Positions 7,877 to 15,283 of a stretch of DNA of 15,797 nucleotides are shown here, piece by piece. The stretch spans positions 1 to 15,797 of the forward strand of contig DATFVC010000049.1 in assembly GCA_035260485.1 (NCBI GenBank), written 5' to 3'. The first letter of the stretch is position 1. Each line of letters opens with the position of its first letter. This DNA comes from VRUE01 sp035260485. Lineage in GTDB: Bacteria; Actinomycetota; Thermoleophilia; Solirubrobacterales; 70-9. The translations under genes and the position numbers were made by a program. The notes under the pieces were generated by a model. It made no database searches, had not been told where the DNA came from, and saw only the letters and a list, made by a program, of their open reading frames with translations.

Positions 7877-10020
7877 TTTCCCGCCGCGGCCCCGCCACCG
7901 ACGCCAGCGCCGCCTCCGGTTCCGTATTCGGGCGGCGGGGACGGGACACGCGTCGGTTCCTGGCCGACGCCCGGTGCGTAGGCGTTCGGGTCGTAGCCGC
8001 CGGTCGCTTCCCGGCCCAGCCTTTCCGCTTCGCTTTCTTCCCCACCTCCCTTGGCGGAGAAGGAGCCGGAGCCGTTGCCTGGCGCCGAGGCGGTGAACTG
8101 GCCGTAGAACGGGGCCCAGCTGATCGGCTTCTTCGGTTCGCTGAATTCCTCGCAGGGGACTTCCGCGTTCGAATAGAGCGAGTGCCAGATTTCAGCTGGG
8201 AAGGTGCCGCCGAAGACGGTCGTGCCGTGGACACTGGTCATTTCGATTGCGTTCGACTGTGGGTAGCCGACCCAGACCGCCGTCGCCAGGTTGGGCTGGA
8301 TGCCGGCGAACCAAGCGTCGGTGAAATTGTCGGTCGTCCCGGTCTTGCCGCCCTGGCCGGGGCAGCCGGTGTAGGCGGCGGTGCCGGTTCCTTCGGTGAT
8401 GTTGTCGTGGAGGAGGCGCCACACCTGGAAGGCGACCGCTTCCGGCACCACCCGTTTCGCATCGGGGTGCTGGGGGCGGTCGACCTGCCCGCTCGGGAAG
8501 ACGACCCGCCGGATCGCGACAGGATCGTGGTGGATCCCGCCCGCGGCGAGCGTCGCGTAGGCATCGGTCAGTTCCAGCGGCGAGACGCCGATCCGCAGGC
8601 CGCCGATTCCCTCGGCAGGGATGCCGTCGAGTTCGCTTTCTATCCCCATCGATTTCGCCGTCGCCGCGACGCGCTGCGGCCCGACGTCGAGGTCGAGCTG
8701 GGCGAAGACCGTGTTGTCGGAGGCGACGGTCGCCTGCTGCAGGTTGATCGTCCCCAGATACCCCTCGTCGGCGGTGCTCACTTCCCAGTGGCCCCACTTG
8801 GGCAGGTTGAGGTCGAGGTGCTTGGACGTGTAGTAGGTCGAGTAGGGGTCTATCCCCTGCTTGATCGCCGTGGTCAGGACGAATGCCTTGAAGGCTGAGC
8901 CGGGCTGGCGGTGGCCCTGAGCGGCGAGGTTGAACTGGCTCTGGTCGTAGCTGGAGCTGGAGACCATCGCCTCGATGTGGCCGTTGCGCGGATCGATCGA
9001 GACCAACGCCGAGGAGGGATCTTCGGGGTACGGGAGGGCGGACTGCATCGCTTCCAGCCCGATTTCCTGCAGCCGCGGGTCGATCGTCGTGTAGACGTCG
9101 AGGCCGCCTTTGCGGACCGTGTTCACCCCGTAGGTTTCGATCAGCGCGTTCTGGACGTAGTCGAAGAAGTAGGGCTGGCGCTTCTCGAAATAGCCCTTGT
9201 TGAGGTCCAGCTCGAGACCGCGCTGCTCGCCCTGCCGGGCTCGCTGAGAGGAGATGTAGCCGAGGCTCGTCATCTTCGAGAGCACCTCGTTGCGGCGCTC
9301 CCGCGCCCCGCGGGGGTTGAGGACCGGGTTGTAGTCGGTCGGCGCCTGGGGAAGGCCGGCCAGCAGTGCCGCCTGCTCCAGGGTCAGTTTCCAGACCGGG
9401 CGCGAGAAGTAGATCTTCGAGGCGGCTTGGACGCCGACCGCGGTCGCGCCCTTGATCGTCCCGTAGGAGGCGGTATTGAGGTACTGGCCGAGGATCTCTC
9501 GTTTGGAGTGGCGTTCGGCGTACTCGATCGCCAGCTGCGCCTCGATGATCTTGCGTTCGAGGTCTCGGTGCGGATTGGAGATGCAGAGGTTGCGAACCAG
9601 CTGCTGGGTGATCGTCGAGCCGCCCTCGACCGTCTTGCCGGCTTCCAGGTTCTTGAGGGCGGCGCGGGCGATCCCCTCCGGATCGATGCCGCCGTGGCTG
9701 TAGAAGCGCTCGTCCTCGATCGCGACGGTCGCTCGCTGGAGGTCCTTCGGGACGCGGTCGATCGAGATCGGCGCTCGCGCTTCGTCGGACTCGACGATTC
9801 CGAGCTTGCTGCCGTCGGCGGCGAAGAGGGTTGAGTTGCCGCCCTTGTCGATCGGCTTGCAGGCGGCGAGGGACGGCGCCTTGGCGGCGACGTCGAGCAC
9901 CCAGGAGGCGACGCCGACTACGCCGATCGCGAGCAGGGCCACGACGCCGAGGCCGACGAAAAGCAGCTTGCCGCGAGCGCCTCCCCGGTGTCGCTGACGG
10001 CGGCGATTGCGCTGCGTCAT
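7873..10020 (-). CDS. Class A penicillin-binding protein (PBP1A-type, bifunctional)
   Basis: Polymerises lipid II into glycan strands and cross-links peptides outside the membrane. 715 aa from the ATG at 10018-10020: a basic cytoplasmic N terminus, one membrane anchor (about 19-41), a glycosyltransferase-51 domain (about 65-250) with catalytic Glu102 in AIEDERFYSHGG and GGSTITQQLVRN (133-144), then a transpeptidase domain with Ser375-x-x-Lys378 (PGSAFK), SDN 434-436 and KTG 559-561 (GGKTGTTDNFTDAWFAG). All active-site motifs are intact. The tail from about 645 is Gly/Ser/Pro-rich and low in complexity. In-frame codons upstream of 10020 overlap the MscS gene and look like non-coding shadow, so the ATG is preferred although no Shine-Dalgarno site is obvious. 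It lies 31 bases after the MscS gene on the same strand and its stop overlaps the TTG of the glycosyltransferase, suggesting one transcript. Confidence 0.96.
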   Translation of the reverse strand: MTQRNRRRQRHRGGARGKLLFVGLGVVALLAIGVVGVASWVLDVAAKAPSLAACKPIDKGGNSTLFAADGSKLGIVESDEARAPISIDRVPKDLQRATVAIEDERFYSHGGIDPEGIARAALKNLEAGKTVEGGSTITQQLVRNLCISNPHRDLERKIIEAQLAIEYAERHSKREILGQYLNTASYGTIKGATAVGVQAASKIYFSRPVWKLTLEQAALLAGLPQAPTDYNPVLNPRGARERRNEVLSKMTSLGYISSQRARQGEQRGLELDLNKGYFEKRQPYFFDYVQNALIETYGVNTVRKGGLDVYTTIDPRLQEIGLEAMQSALPYPEDPSSALVSIDPRNGHIEAMVSSSSYDQSQFNLAAQGHRQPGSAFKAFVLTTAIKQGIDPYSTYYTSKHLDLNLPKWGHWEVSTADEGYLGTINLQQATVASDNTVFAQLDLDVGPQRVAATAKSMGIESELDGIPAEGIGGLRIGVSPLELTDAYATLAAGGIHHDPVAIRRVVFPSGQVDRPQHPDAKRVVPEAVAFQVWRLLHDNITEGTGTAAYTGCPGQGGKTGTTDNFTDAWFAGIQPNLATAVWVGYPQSNAIEMTSVHGTTVFGGTFPAEIWHSLYSNAEVPCEEFSEPKKPISWAPFYGQFTASAPGNGSGSFSAKGGGEESEAERLGREATGGYDPNAYAPGVGQEPTRVPSPPPEYGTGGGAGVGGGAAAGN

Positions 10021-10051
10021 GCGGAAGAGGGTACTTCGCCCCCGACGCCGC

Positions 10052-10468
10052 TCAGGCCTGCGTGTCGGCGGTGGAAAGGTTGTGGACGATTCCCTCGACC
10101 AGCAGCTGGTTCGGGATGACCACCGCGGTGCCGTCGCCGGGGTCGACGTAGGTGTAGGAGAGAGTGATGTCGAGGACGCGGCCCTCGACTTCATCGAAGG
10201 CGATCCGGTCGCCGATCCGAATCGGCTGGGAGATTGCCAGCTGCACTCCCGCGACCATGTTGGCGATCGTGTGCTGGGCGGCGAAGCCGATGATCGCGGC
10301 CAGCACCGCGGTAGAAGCGAGGATGCCGGTGGCGAGCCGCTTCAGCTCCGTGAACTGGCTCAGCGCGATCGCCACCAGGACGAGGAAGACGACCAGGATC
10401 GCGAGCCGCCGCAGGAAGCGCAGACGCGTCTTGGTGGACCGTGAGACCTGTGAGACTGCCGGCGTCAT
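10052..10468 (-). CDS. Minimal MscS-type mechanosensitive channel protein
   Basis: Small membrane protein of 138 aa. One helix (about 19-38) is followed by a pore-lining TM3-like helix with small-residue spacing (ATGILASTAVLAAIIGFAAQ, 46-65), then the MscS beta domain: HTIANMVAGVQLAISQPIRI (66-85), GDRIAFDEVEGRVLDI, and IPNQLLVEGIVHN. It ends right after the beta domain, so it lacks the C-terminal alpha/beta cage of E. coli MscS (286 aa) and its first helix. Such short forms occur in actinobacteria; whether this one gates ions alone is unknown. The ATG at 10468 is back to back with the ATG of the divergent CPBP gene. It probably opens the MscS-PBP-glycosyltransferase operon, which fits osmotic and cell-wall protection. 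Confidence 0.88.
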   Translation of the reverse strand: MTPAVSQVSRSTKTRLRFLRRLAILVVFLVLVAIALSQFTELKRLATGILASTAVLAAIIGFAAQHTIANMVAGVQLAISQPIRIGDRIAFDEVEGRVLDITLSYTYVDPGDGTAVVIPNQLLVEGIVHNLSTADTQA

Positions 10469-11183
10469 GGAGGCAAACTTACCTGCGCAGCGGCCTCTGG
10501 ACGTGCCGGCAAGCCGGCCCGGCTTTCCTTACGCGACCTGGGGCCCGCAGATGGCGATCGGGGGAGTGCTGCTGGCGCTCGGGGTGGGGATCGCACTCGG
10601 CATCCCCGCGGTGATCATCGACAGCCCGGCCAACGGCGATCTCAGCACTGCCGCCAACATAGTCGTCCAGCTCGCGACCGCGCTCGGATTCCTGCTGGTG
10701 CCGATCGCGATCGCGAGTCGCTGGGGAGAGGCCCCCGTCGGCCAGGCTCTGCGACGGCTCGGGGTGCGCAGCTTCAGCCCGGGTGCGCTGAAGTGGATGC
10801 TGGCGGCGATTGGCGCCTACCTTGTTGCCGCCGCGGTCTACGCCGCCATCTTCGGCACGCCCGAACAGAAGGACATCGCCGAATCGTTCGGCACCGTGCC
10901 GGTGCAGGTCCTCCTGATCGTCTTCGCGGCGCCGATCAGCGAGGAGATCTGCTTCCGCGGCATGCTCTTCGGCGGCCTGCGAAAGCGGCTGCCGCGCCTC
11001 GCCGCGGCGTTGATCAGCGCCCTGATCTTCGGCGGCCTCCACGCCCTCACCGGCCTCAGCGCGGTCCCGCCGCTGATCGCCTTCGGCTTCATCCTCGCCC
11101 TGCTCTACGAGAAGACCGGCTCGATCGTCCCCGGCGTCATCCTCCACATGCTCAACAACTCGGTCGCCCTGATCGCGCAGTAG
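10467..11183 (+). CDS. CPBP-family intramembrane metalloprotease (CAAX/bacteriocin-processing type)
   Basis: Membrane protein of 238 aa with the Abi/CPBP protease motifs: motif 1 is SEEICFRGMLFGGLRKR (158-174, Glu159-Glu160-x3-Arg164), motif 2 is FGGLHAL (188-194, His192), and motif 3 is HMLNN (227-231, His227 and Asn231). These form the expected active site within the membrane. Around them are hydrophobic segments at about 29-51, 63-83, 107-129, 145-157, 177-190 and 200-213. Substrates are not predictable from sequence. The start ATG 10467-10469 shares the palindrome CATG with the MscS start on the other strand; GTG 10503 or ATG 10551 are later alternatives, the last starting at the first helix. 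The stop at 11183 is 49 bases before the L,D-transpeptidase on the same strand, so the two may be cotranscribed. Confidence 0.9.
   Translation: MEANLPAQRPLDVPASRPGFPYATWGPQMAIGGVLLALGVGIALGIPAVIIDSPANGDLSTAANIVVQLATALGFLLVPIAIASRWGEAPVGQALRRLGVRSFSPGALKWMLAAIGAYLVAAAVYAAIFGTPEQKDIAESFGTVPVQVLLIVFAAPISEEICFRGMLFGGLRKRLPRLAAALISALIFGGLHALTGLSAVPPLIAFGFILALLYEKTGSIVPGVILHMLNNSVALIAQ
10476..10481 (-). promoter_or_regulatory. Possible -10 element for leaderless mscS-like transcript
   Basis: On the minus strand TAAGTT fits the actinobacterial -10 pattern TANNNT and ends seven bases before the ATG at 10468, the distance expected if transcription begins at the A of the start codon. No good -35 hexamer is seen 16-19 bases upstream, and no Shine-Dalgarno site could fit. 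Low-confidence prediction. Confidence 0.35.
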
Positions 11184-11190
11184 GGGGAGC

Positions 11191-11211
11191 AAAGAAAAGG
11201 CCCGCCGGGCC
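11191..11211 (-). terminator. Possible minus-strand intrinsic terminator
   Basis: A short GC stem GGCCC-GCC-GGGCC at 11199-11211 is preceded by AAAGAAAA (11191-11198). Read on the minus strand this is a stem followed by TTTTCTTT, the form of an intrinsic terminator. No minus-strand gene ends here, so it would block antisense transcription entering the CPBP gene. The stem is only five pairs, so the call is weak. Confidence 0.35.
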
Positions 11212-11232
11212 GTCCGCAAGAATTCCCAGCCT

Positions 11233-12222
11233 ATGGGCCACCATCTCGTCCGCGTACTGGTTCTCCTCGTCATGCTGGCGCTTCCCGCAGCCGCTGTGGC
11301 GGCGCCAAAGGAATCGGCCAAAACGCCCAAAGCCCCGCTGGTCCCCCAGGGCCCCGAGCAGGCGACCGTGAAGATCGTCCGGATCGGACACCTGAGTGGC
11401 GGCAAGGCGCAGATCTTCGGCACGGTCCCGGTCGTAGGGTCGGTGACGCCGTTTGCGCCCGGCCAGAAGGTCGATGTGACCTTCTACCTCAACGGGCACA
11501 AGCTGCTGCGCAGGACGGTCAAGGTCAGCTCGGGCAAGGGCGACGCCGGGCTCTTCCGGGCGAGCATCGTCGTGCGCAAAGACGGCAAGTACGCGGCGGC
11601 GGCTCATCTTCGGGCGACCGACTCCACGCGCGGCGACGCCACGGTGCGCAAGAGCTGGCGGGTCAGCTTCCCCGCGCTCGGCCAAGGTGACTGCGGCCGC
11701 GTCGTCAAGGGCTTCAAACAGGCCATGGCGGCGATGGGCTACGTCTCCGGCGGCGGCTCCTGCTTCAACGGCCGCACCGGGCGCGAGGTGCTCGCCTACC
11801 GCAAGGTGAACGGGATGTCGCGCAACGAACACGCCGGCAAGGGCGTGGTGCAGCGGGTCTTCGGCGGGCGCGGGGGGTACCGCGTCCGCCACCCCAAGGC
11901 CGGCGAGCACGCCGAGGTGCCGCTCGACAAGCAGGTTCTGGTGCTCAGCAAGGGCGAGCGGCCCTTCGCGATCTATCCCGTCTCGACCGGCAAGCCCTCG
12001 ACCCCCACGGTCACCGGCGAGTACAGCTTCTACCGGCGCGAACCCGGCTACAACGCCGAGGGCATGTACTACTCCTTCTACTGGCACAACGGCTATGCAG
12101 TCCACGGCTATGCCGAAGTGCCCAACTACGCCGCCAGCCACGGCTGCGTCCGCACCTTCATCGCCGACCAGCCCCGCATCTACGAACAGCTGCGCTACGG
12201 CGAGCCGATCTTCGTCTTCTGA
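11233..12222 (+). CDS. Secreted L,D-transpeptidase (YkuD domain)
   Basis: Cell-wall cross-linking enzyme of 329 aa that acts outside the membrane to form 3-3 peptide bridges or to attach proteins. Signal peptide at 1-23 (LVLLVMLALPAAAVA, then A/P). Residues about 44-145 look like a beta-sandwich (Ig-like) region of the kind often preceding YkuD domains, 150-215 resemble a degenerate peptidoglycan-binding segment with two cysteines (154, 177), and the YkuD domain occupies about 230-329. The active site is VHGYAEVPNYAASHGCVR: His291, Ser302-His303-Gly304, Cys305 nucleophile and Arg307, all present. The ATG at 11233 is the only start giving a complete signal peptide; no strong ribosome site is visible. 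It lies downstream of the CPBP protease on the same strand. With the class A PBP nearby, the window encodes both D,D- and L,D-type cross-linking. Confidence 0.93.
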   Translation: MGHHLVRVLVLLVMLALPAAAVAAPKESAKTPKAPLVPQGPEQATVKIVRIGHLSGGKAQIFGTVPVVGSVTPFAPGQKVDVTFYLNGHKLLRRTVKVSSGKGDAGLFRASIVVRKDGKYAAAAHLRATDSTRGDATVRKSWRVSFPALGQGDCGRVVKGFKQAMAAMGYVSGGGSCFNGRTGREVLAYRKVNGMSRNEHAGKGVVQRVFGGRGGYRVRHPKAGEHAEVPLDKQVLVLSKGERPFAIYPVSTGKPSTPTVTGEYSFYRREPGYNAEGMYYSFYWHNGYAVHGYAEVPNYAASHGCVRTFIADQPRIYEQLRYGEPIFVF

Positions 12223-12240
12223 GCGAGTAGAGCAAGGCTC

Positions 12241-12294
12241 CGCTTACTAGGCTAGGAGCTTAGTAAGCGATATCGCTGTTTCCTTTAGTAAGCT
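12241..12294. promoter_or_regulatory. Repeated TAGTAAGCG half-sites and a palindrome upstream of fic
   Basis: The 107-base gap before the Fic gene carries three related 9-mers: CGCTTACTA at 12241-12249 (inverted), TAGTAAGCG at 12261-12269 (its exact complement, 11 bases away) and TAGTAAGCT at 12286-12294 (8 of 9, 25 bases from the second). The perfect 12-base palindrome AGCGATATCGCT occupies 12266-12277. The region is AT-richer than its surroundings. This looks like an operator, possibly bound by the winged-helix end of the Fic protein itself. No clear -35/-10 pair could be assigned. Confidence 0.55.
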
Positions 12295-12329
12295 CACACC
12301 CTAATGAGCGAACGCTGTGGAACGCTGCT

Positions 12330-13505
12330 TTGACCGTCCCGATCGCATCCGAGCGGGCCGGGAGCTTCAAAGAGGTCCGGGATGGGCTTGCCAGCTATCT
12401 GGCCTTCCACCCGGCGCCGCTCCCACCGGTCCCGCCGCTGGATCTTGATGTCGAGCTGCACCGGCTGCTCGACCGGGCCAACCAGGCCTTGGGTCGGTTG
12501 GACGGGATCACGCTGCTGCTGCCGGACCCGAGTCAGTTCCTCTACACCTTCATCCGCAAGGAGGCCGTGCTCTCCTCACAGATTGAGGGAACCGTCTCGT
12601 CGCTGTCCGATCTCCTGCTCTTCGAGAACGAGGCCACTCCGGGCGTCCCGGTCGAGGACCTCGAGGAAACGGCCAACTACATCGCGGCGATGAGCCACGG
12701 CGTCGACTCGATCGCCTCCAGCCGCCTACCTCTCTGCAATCGCCTGCTCCGCGAGGTCCATGAACGGTTGCTGCAGTCCGGCCGAGGCTCCGACAAAGCC
12801 CCCGGCGAGTTTCGGCGCAGCCAGAACTGGCTGGGTGGAACCCGGCCCGGCAACGCCCGCTACGTTCCTCCTCCCTGGCCTGAGGTAGAGCCGGCGATGT
12901 CAGGCCTCGAGCGGTTCCTCCATGACCTGCCCACGCCGTCGCCTGTCCTCGTCAAGGCCGCGCTCTCCCACGTCCAGTTCGAGATCATCCACCCGTTCCT
13001 CGATGGAAACGGTCGCGTCGGGAGACTGCTGATCACCCTGCTCCTGGTCGATCAGGGGGTGCTGAAGCGGCCACTTCTCTATCTGAGCCTTTACCTAAAG
13101 CGAAATCGCGACGCCTACTACGAACACCTCCAGCGGGTTCGTACGGAGGGCGCCTGGGAGGACTGGCTTCGCTTCTTCCTCGAGGGTGTCGTCGATGTGG
13201 CCGAATCGACCACGGACACGACTCGCGGAATCATCGAGATGATCGAGCGCGATCGCGAGCGCATCCATGAGTTCGGCCGCGCCGCGGCCACCGCACTGCG
13301 GGTGCATGATCTGGCCGTAAAACGGGTTGTGGTCAAGCCTCCAAATGCTGCCGAGGCCCTTGAGCTGTCGGAGCCACCGGTCTACGCGGCGATCTCACGG
13401 CTCGAGGACGCCGGCATCCTTCGCGAGGTCACCGGCAGAGCCCGGGGCAAGACGTACGTCTACGGTGAGTACATGGACATCCTCAACGAGGGGACCGAGG
13501 TGTGA
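12330..13505 (+). CDS. Fic-domain (AMPylase-type) protein with N-terminal inhibitory motif and C-terminal HTH
   Basis: Fic proteins transfer AMP or other groups to target proteins. 391 aa. The N-terminal Fic_N-like region (about 25-110) contains SSQIEG (82-87), matching the inhibitory pattern S/T-x-x-x-E-G/N, so Glu86 should hold the enzyme in check (class II Fic). The core motif HPFLDGNGRVGR (221-232) has catalytic His221 and the full phosphate loop, so activity is predicted. Residues about 325-391 form a winged-helix region (AISRLEDAGILREVTGRARG), suggesting DNA binding. The start is TTG 12330: no ATG or GTG lies in frame between the upstream stop (12264) and it, and the ATG at 12304 is a nine-codon dead end. 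There is no separate antitoxin gene. It sits between cell-wall genes and pyrE and has its own repeat-rich upstream region, so it may be an accessory insertion. Its target is unknown. Confidence 0.9.
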   Translation: MTVPIASERAGSFKEVRDGLASYLAFHPAPLPPVPPLDLDVELHRLLDRANQALGRLDGITLLLPDPSQFLYTFIRKEAVLSSQIEGTVSSLSDLLLFENEATPGVPVEDLEETANYIAAMSHGVDSIASSRLPLCNRLLREVHERLLQSGRGSDKAPGEFRRSQNWLGGTRPGNARYVPPPWPEVEPAMSGLERFLHDLPTPSPVLVKAALSHVQFEIIHPFLDGNGRVGRLLITLLLVDQGVLKRPLLYLSLYLKRNRDAYYEHLQRVRTEGAWEDWLRFFLEGVVDVAESTTDTTRGIIEMIERDRERIHEFGRAAATALRVHDLAVKRVVVKPPNAAEALELSEPPVYAAISRLEDAGILREVTGRARGKTYVYGEYMDILNEGTEV

Positions 13506-13528
13506 GCGCCGATCGTAGGATGGGCGCA

Positions 13529-14095
13529 ATGGTCGATCTGGACGCCGCCAAACGGACGCTGCTCGCCGAGTTGCGCGAGCACTCCCTCGTGATCGGTGAG
13601 GTGACGCTGGCGAGTGGGGCGAAGGCGCAGTACTACGTGGATGCGCGTCGGGCGCTGTTGCGGCCGGCCGGGTTCCGCGCCGCCGGCGAGCTGATCGCTG
13701 CTGCTGCGGTTGAGGCCGGTGCGAGCGCCGTCGGGGGCCCAGCGACGGCGGCGATTGCGCCTTCCTGCGCCGCCCTCGCGGTCCCGGCCGGCCAGGGCCT
13801 AGTCGGCTTCTTCGTCCGCGGAGAGCGCAAGCAGCACGGCCTCCAGCGCTGGGTCGAGGGACCGGTCGAGGCGGGCGACAAGGTGCTCGTCGTCGAGGAC
13901 ACCGTCACCACCGGCGGCTCCACCGTGAAGGCGATCGAACGCATCCGCGAGCAGGGCCTCGAGCCCGTCGGCGTGATCGCTGTAGTCGACCGCCTGGCGG
14001 GCGGCGGCGAAGCGATCGAGGCGGCTGCGGCAGCCCCCTACCGAGCTCTCTCCACGATCGACGAGCTGTACCCGGATCGCCCCGACCGGGACTGA
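13529..14095 (+). CDS. pyrE: Orotate phosphoribosyltransferase
   Basis: Joins orotate to PRPP to give OMP in pyrimidine synthesis; cytoplasmic. 188 aa from ATG 13529. Seen: LASGAKAQYYVDARRALL (28-45), the mobile catalytic loop region FFVRGERKQHGLQRWVEG (94-111) and the PRPP-binding motif VLVVEDTVTTGGST (119-132), all standard for PyrE. I prefer ATG 13529 because AGGA lies eight bases before it and the family alignment begins there; ATG 13520 and GTG 13502 are in frame, the latter overlapping the fic stop codon (GTGA). If fic was inserted upstream, pyrE may now depend on fic transcription. No strong intrinsic terminator follows; only a weak 5-bp hairpin (CTCAG/CTGAG, 14097-14113) is seen. Confidence 0.95.
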   Translation: MVDLDAAKRTLLAELREHSLVIGEVTLASGAKAQYYVDARRALLRPAGFRAAGELIAAAAVEAGASAVGGPATAAIAPSCAALAVPAGQGLVGFFVRGERKQHGLQRWVEGPVEAGDKVLVVEDTVTTGGSTVKAIERIREQGLEPVGVIAVVDRLAGGGEAIEAAAAAPYRALSTIDELYPDRPDRD

Positions 14096-14212
14096 CCTCA
14101 GTTCCAAGCTGAGTCGCGTCACCTACCTCCCGGGTTCCCATTGGCGAGTCCGTGTTTTGCGGCGCTTTTTGCAGATCTAGCAACAACGCTCTTTTCTACA
14201 AAAACACTAGCC

Positions 14213-14241
14213 TTGACATTAAAAAGGTCTTTGTTTACAGT
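14213..14241 (+). promoter_or_regulatory. Sigma-70-type promoter for the collagen-like gene
   Basis: A perfect -35 TTGACA (14213-14218), a 17-base spacer and a -10 TACAGT (14236-14241, four of six to consensus, fits TANNNT). It sits in the most AT-rich part of the window (about 14150-14240), with A/T tracts upstream that could act as an UP element. Transcription should start near 14248. Confidence 0.8.
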
Positions 14242-14247
14242 CTTGTC

Positions 14248-14350
14248 ACCGTCTGACTAGGACGGCACAGGGACCAATAACCGAGTCCGCCACAGGGGCC
14301 GCAAGGGAAGCGGCAGGCAGAGGGCTCAGGGACAAGGAGAAGAGATTTCG
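14248..14350 (+). promoter_or_regulatory. Structured 5' leader and ribosome site of the collagen-like gene
   Basis: About 100 untranslated bases. Two small stem-loops are visible: CCGTC/GACGG (14249-14265, 7-base loop) and GCCGC/GCGGC (14298-14314, 7-base loop). CACAGGG occurs twice, 25 bases apart (14266-14272, 14291-14297). AAGGAG at 14334-14339 lies 11 bases before the ATG and is the best Shine-Dalgarno site in the window. It does not match a riboswitch class I can name. Confidence 0.5.
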
Positions 14351-15142
14351 ATGCTCTCGCCACTACGCAACCGCTTCGGCATCCCGGGCGTGATCTCGGT
14401 GATCGCCCTCGTCTTCGCGATGATGGGCGGCGCCTACGCCGCCTCCAACAACTCCGGTGGAGGCAAGGCGAGCGCCTCGGCCAAAGCCAAAGTGGGCCCC
14501 CGCGGTAAAACGGGCCCCGCTGGTCCCGCGGGCCCGGCGGGCCCGGCTGGACCCGCCGGCGCCAAGGGCGACACCGGCGCGGCCGGCGCCAATGGCAAAG
14601 ACGGCGCCCCCGGTAAAGACGGCACTAATGGCACCAACGGGAAAAGCGTCAAACTGACCGCGGAGCCTGAAGGCGCCAATTGCGAAAAAGGCGGCACCAA
14701 AGTCGAAGTCGAAGGCGAAGCCGCCAGTAAAAAATACGTCTGCAACGGCAAAAACGGCACCACCGGCTTCACCGAAATCCTTCCCTCCGGCAAAACCGAG
14801 ACCGGAGTATGGAGCGGGACCGTCGCCGAACTCGCAGGGACGAAATTCGACATAGACGCGATCCAGATCTCGTTCCCGATTCCGCTCTCATCGGCACCCT
14901 CGGCCGTCTTGGTGAAAGAAGGCGAAAGCAGCAAACCGGGCTGTCCGGGTGTCGTCAGTGGAATTCCCAAAGCCGAAGCGGGCAAGCTGTGCCTCTACCA
15001 AGATGTAGGCCCTGGCACCAAGTTTGGAGGGGTACCAGCCTTCGAAGTGTACGCCCCAACCAACGTAGGCGATGTGATTCAAGCCGCATGTGAATCTGAA
15101 CTCTGCGAATGGAGGGGAATCTGGGCTGTAACCGCTCCGTAG
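14351..15142 (+). CDS. Secreted collagen-like (G-X-Y repeat) protein
   Basis: Probable surface or secreted fibrous protein of 263 aa. The N-terminal hydrophobic leader (about 12-30, ending MMGGAYAAS) is of the type common on Thermoleophilia collagen-like proteins. A Lys/Ala/Ser linker leads to 17 uninterrupted G-X-Y triplets (49-99), including five GPA in a row, which should form a short triple helix. The C-terminal region (about 100-263) is a possible beta-rich head with six cysteines (111, 131, 198, 214, 247, 252), mostly acidic, with no domain I recognise. Strong promoter and ribosome site upstream. Oddity: by hand count lysine uses about 17 AAA against 4 AAG, and GAA is preferred, whereas the neighbouring L,D-transpeptidase uses mostly AAG; this suggests different selection or origin. 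Trimerisation and adhesion are inference. Confidence 0.85.
   Translation: MLSPLRNRFGIPGVISVIALVFAMMGGAYAASNNSGGGKASASAKAKVGPRGKTGPAGPAGPAGPAGPAGAKGDTGAAGANGKDGAPGKDGTNGTNGKSVKLTAEPEGANCEKGGTKVEVEGEAASKKYVCNGKNGTTGFTEILPSGKTETGVWSGTVAELAGTKFDIDAIQISFPIPLSSAPSAVLVKEGESSKPGCPGVVSGIPKAEAGKLCLYQDVGPGTKFGGVPAFEVYAPTNVGDVIQAACESELCEWRGIWAVTAP
14495..14647 (+). repeat. Collagen-type G-X-Y coding repeat (17 triplets)
   Basis: Nine-base periodic sequence coding for 17 consecutive Gly-X-Y triplets, most regular at 14513-14557 where five GPA units occur. Repeat number in such tracts can change by slippage, so length may vary between strains. Confidence 0.9.
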
Positions 15143-15201
15143 CTGGACACCTGGGTGGTGACGGGCCGATGCGGTCTCACACAGTGACGCCTGACGCGAA
15201 C

Positions 15202-15238
15202 GGATCCGGACGGTACTCGACCAGCCCCGTCCGGATCC
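15202..15238. terminator. Perfect 12-bp-arm hairpin between collagen-like and NHL genes
   Basis: Arms GGATCCGGACGG (15202-15213) and CCGTCCGGATCC (15227-15238) are exactly complementary around a 13-base loop, 60 bases after the collagen-like stop. There is no U-tract, so it could be a U-less terminator, an RNA-stabilising 3' hairpin, or a regulatory element for the next gene. The rest of the gap 15143-15314 shows no gene and no clear promoter. Confidence 0.6.
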
Positions 15239-15283
15239 CGCCTCAGGGTCTGCGAGCACAACACACACACCAAACCAGCAAGG

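Noticed and set aside
12330..14095. Fic/antitoxin toxin-antitoxin pair with the following gene as partner
   Set aside because: The following gene is clearly pyrE, and the Fic protein carries its own inhibitory motif.
14150..14180. Intrinsic terminator for pyrE using the TTTTT tract near 14166
   Set aside because: No stable stem directly precedes the T-tract.
14248..14350. Cyclic-di-GMP riboswitch, because of CACAGGG and AACC motifs
   Set aside because: The order and pairing of the conserved GEMM core could not be fitted by eye; only the short words match.
14495..14647. CRISPR-like or tandem repeat array
   Set aside because: The nine-base periodicity is explained by Gly-X-Y codons in an open frame; there are no spacers.
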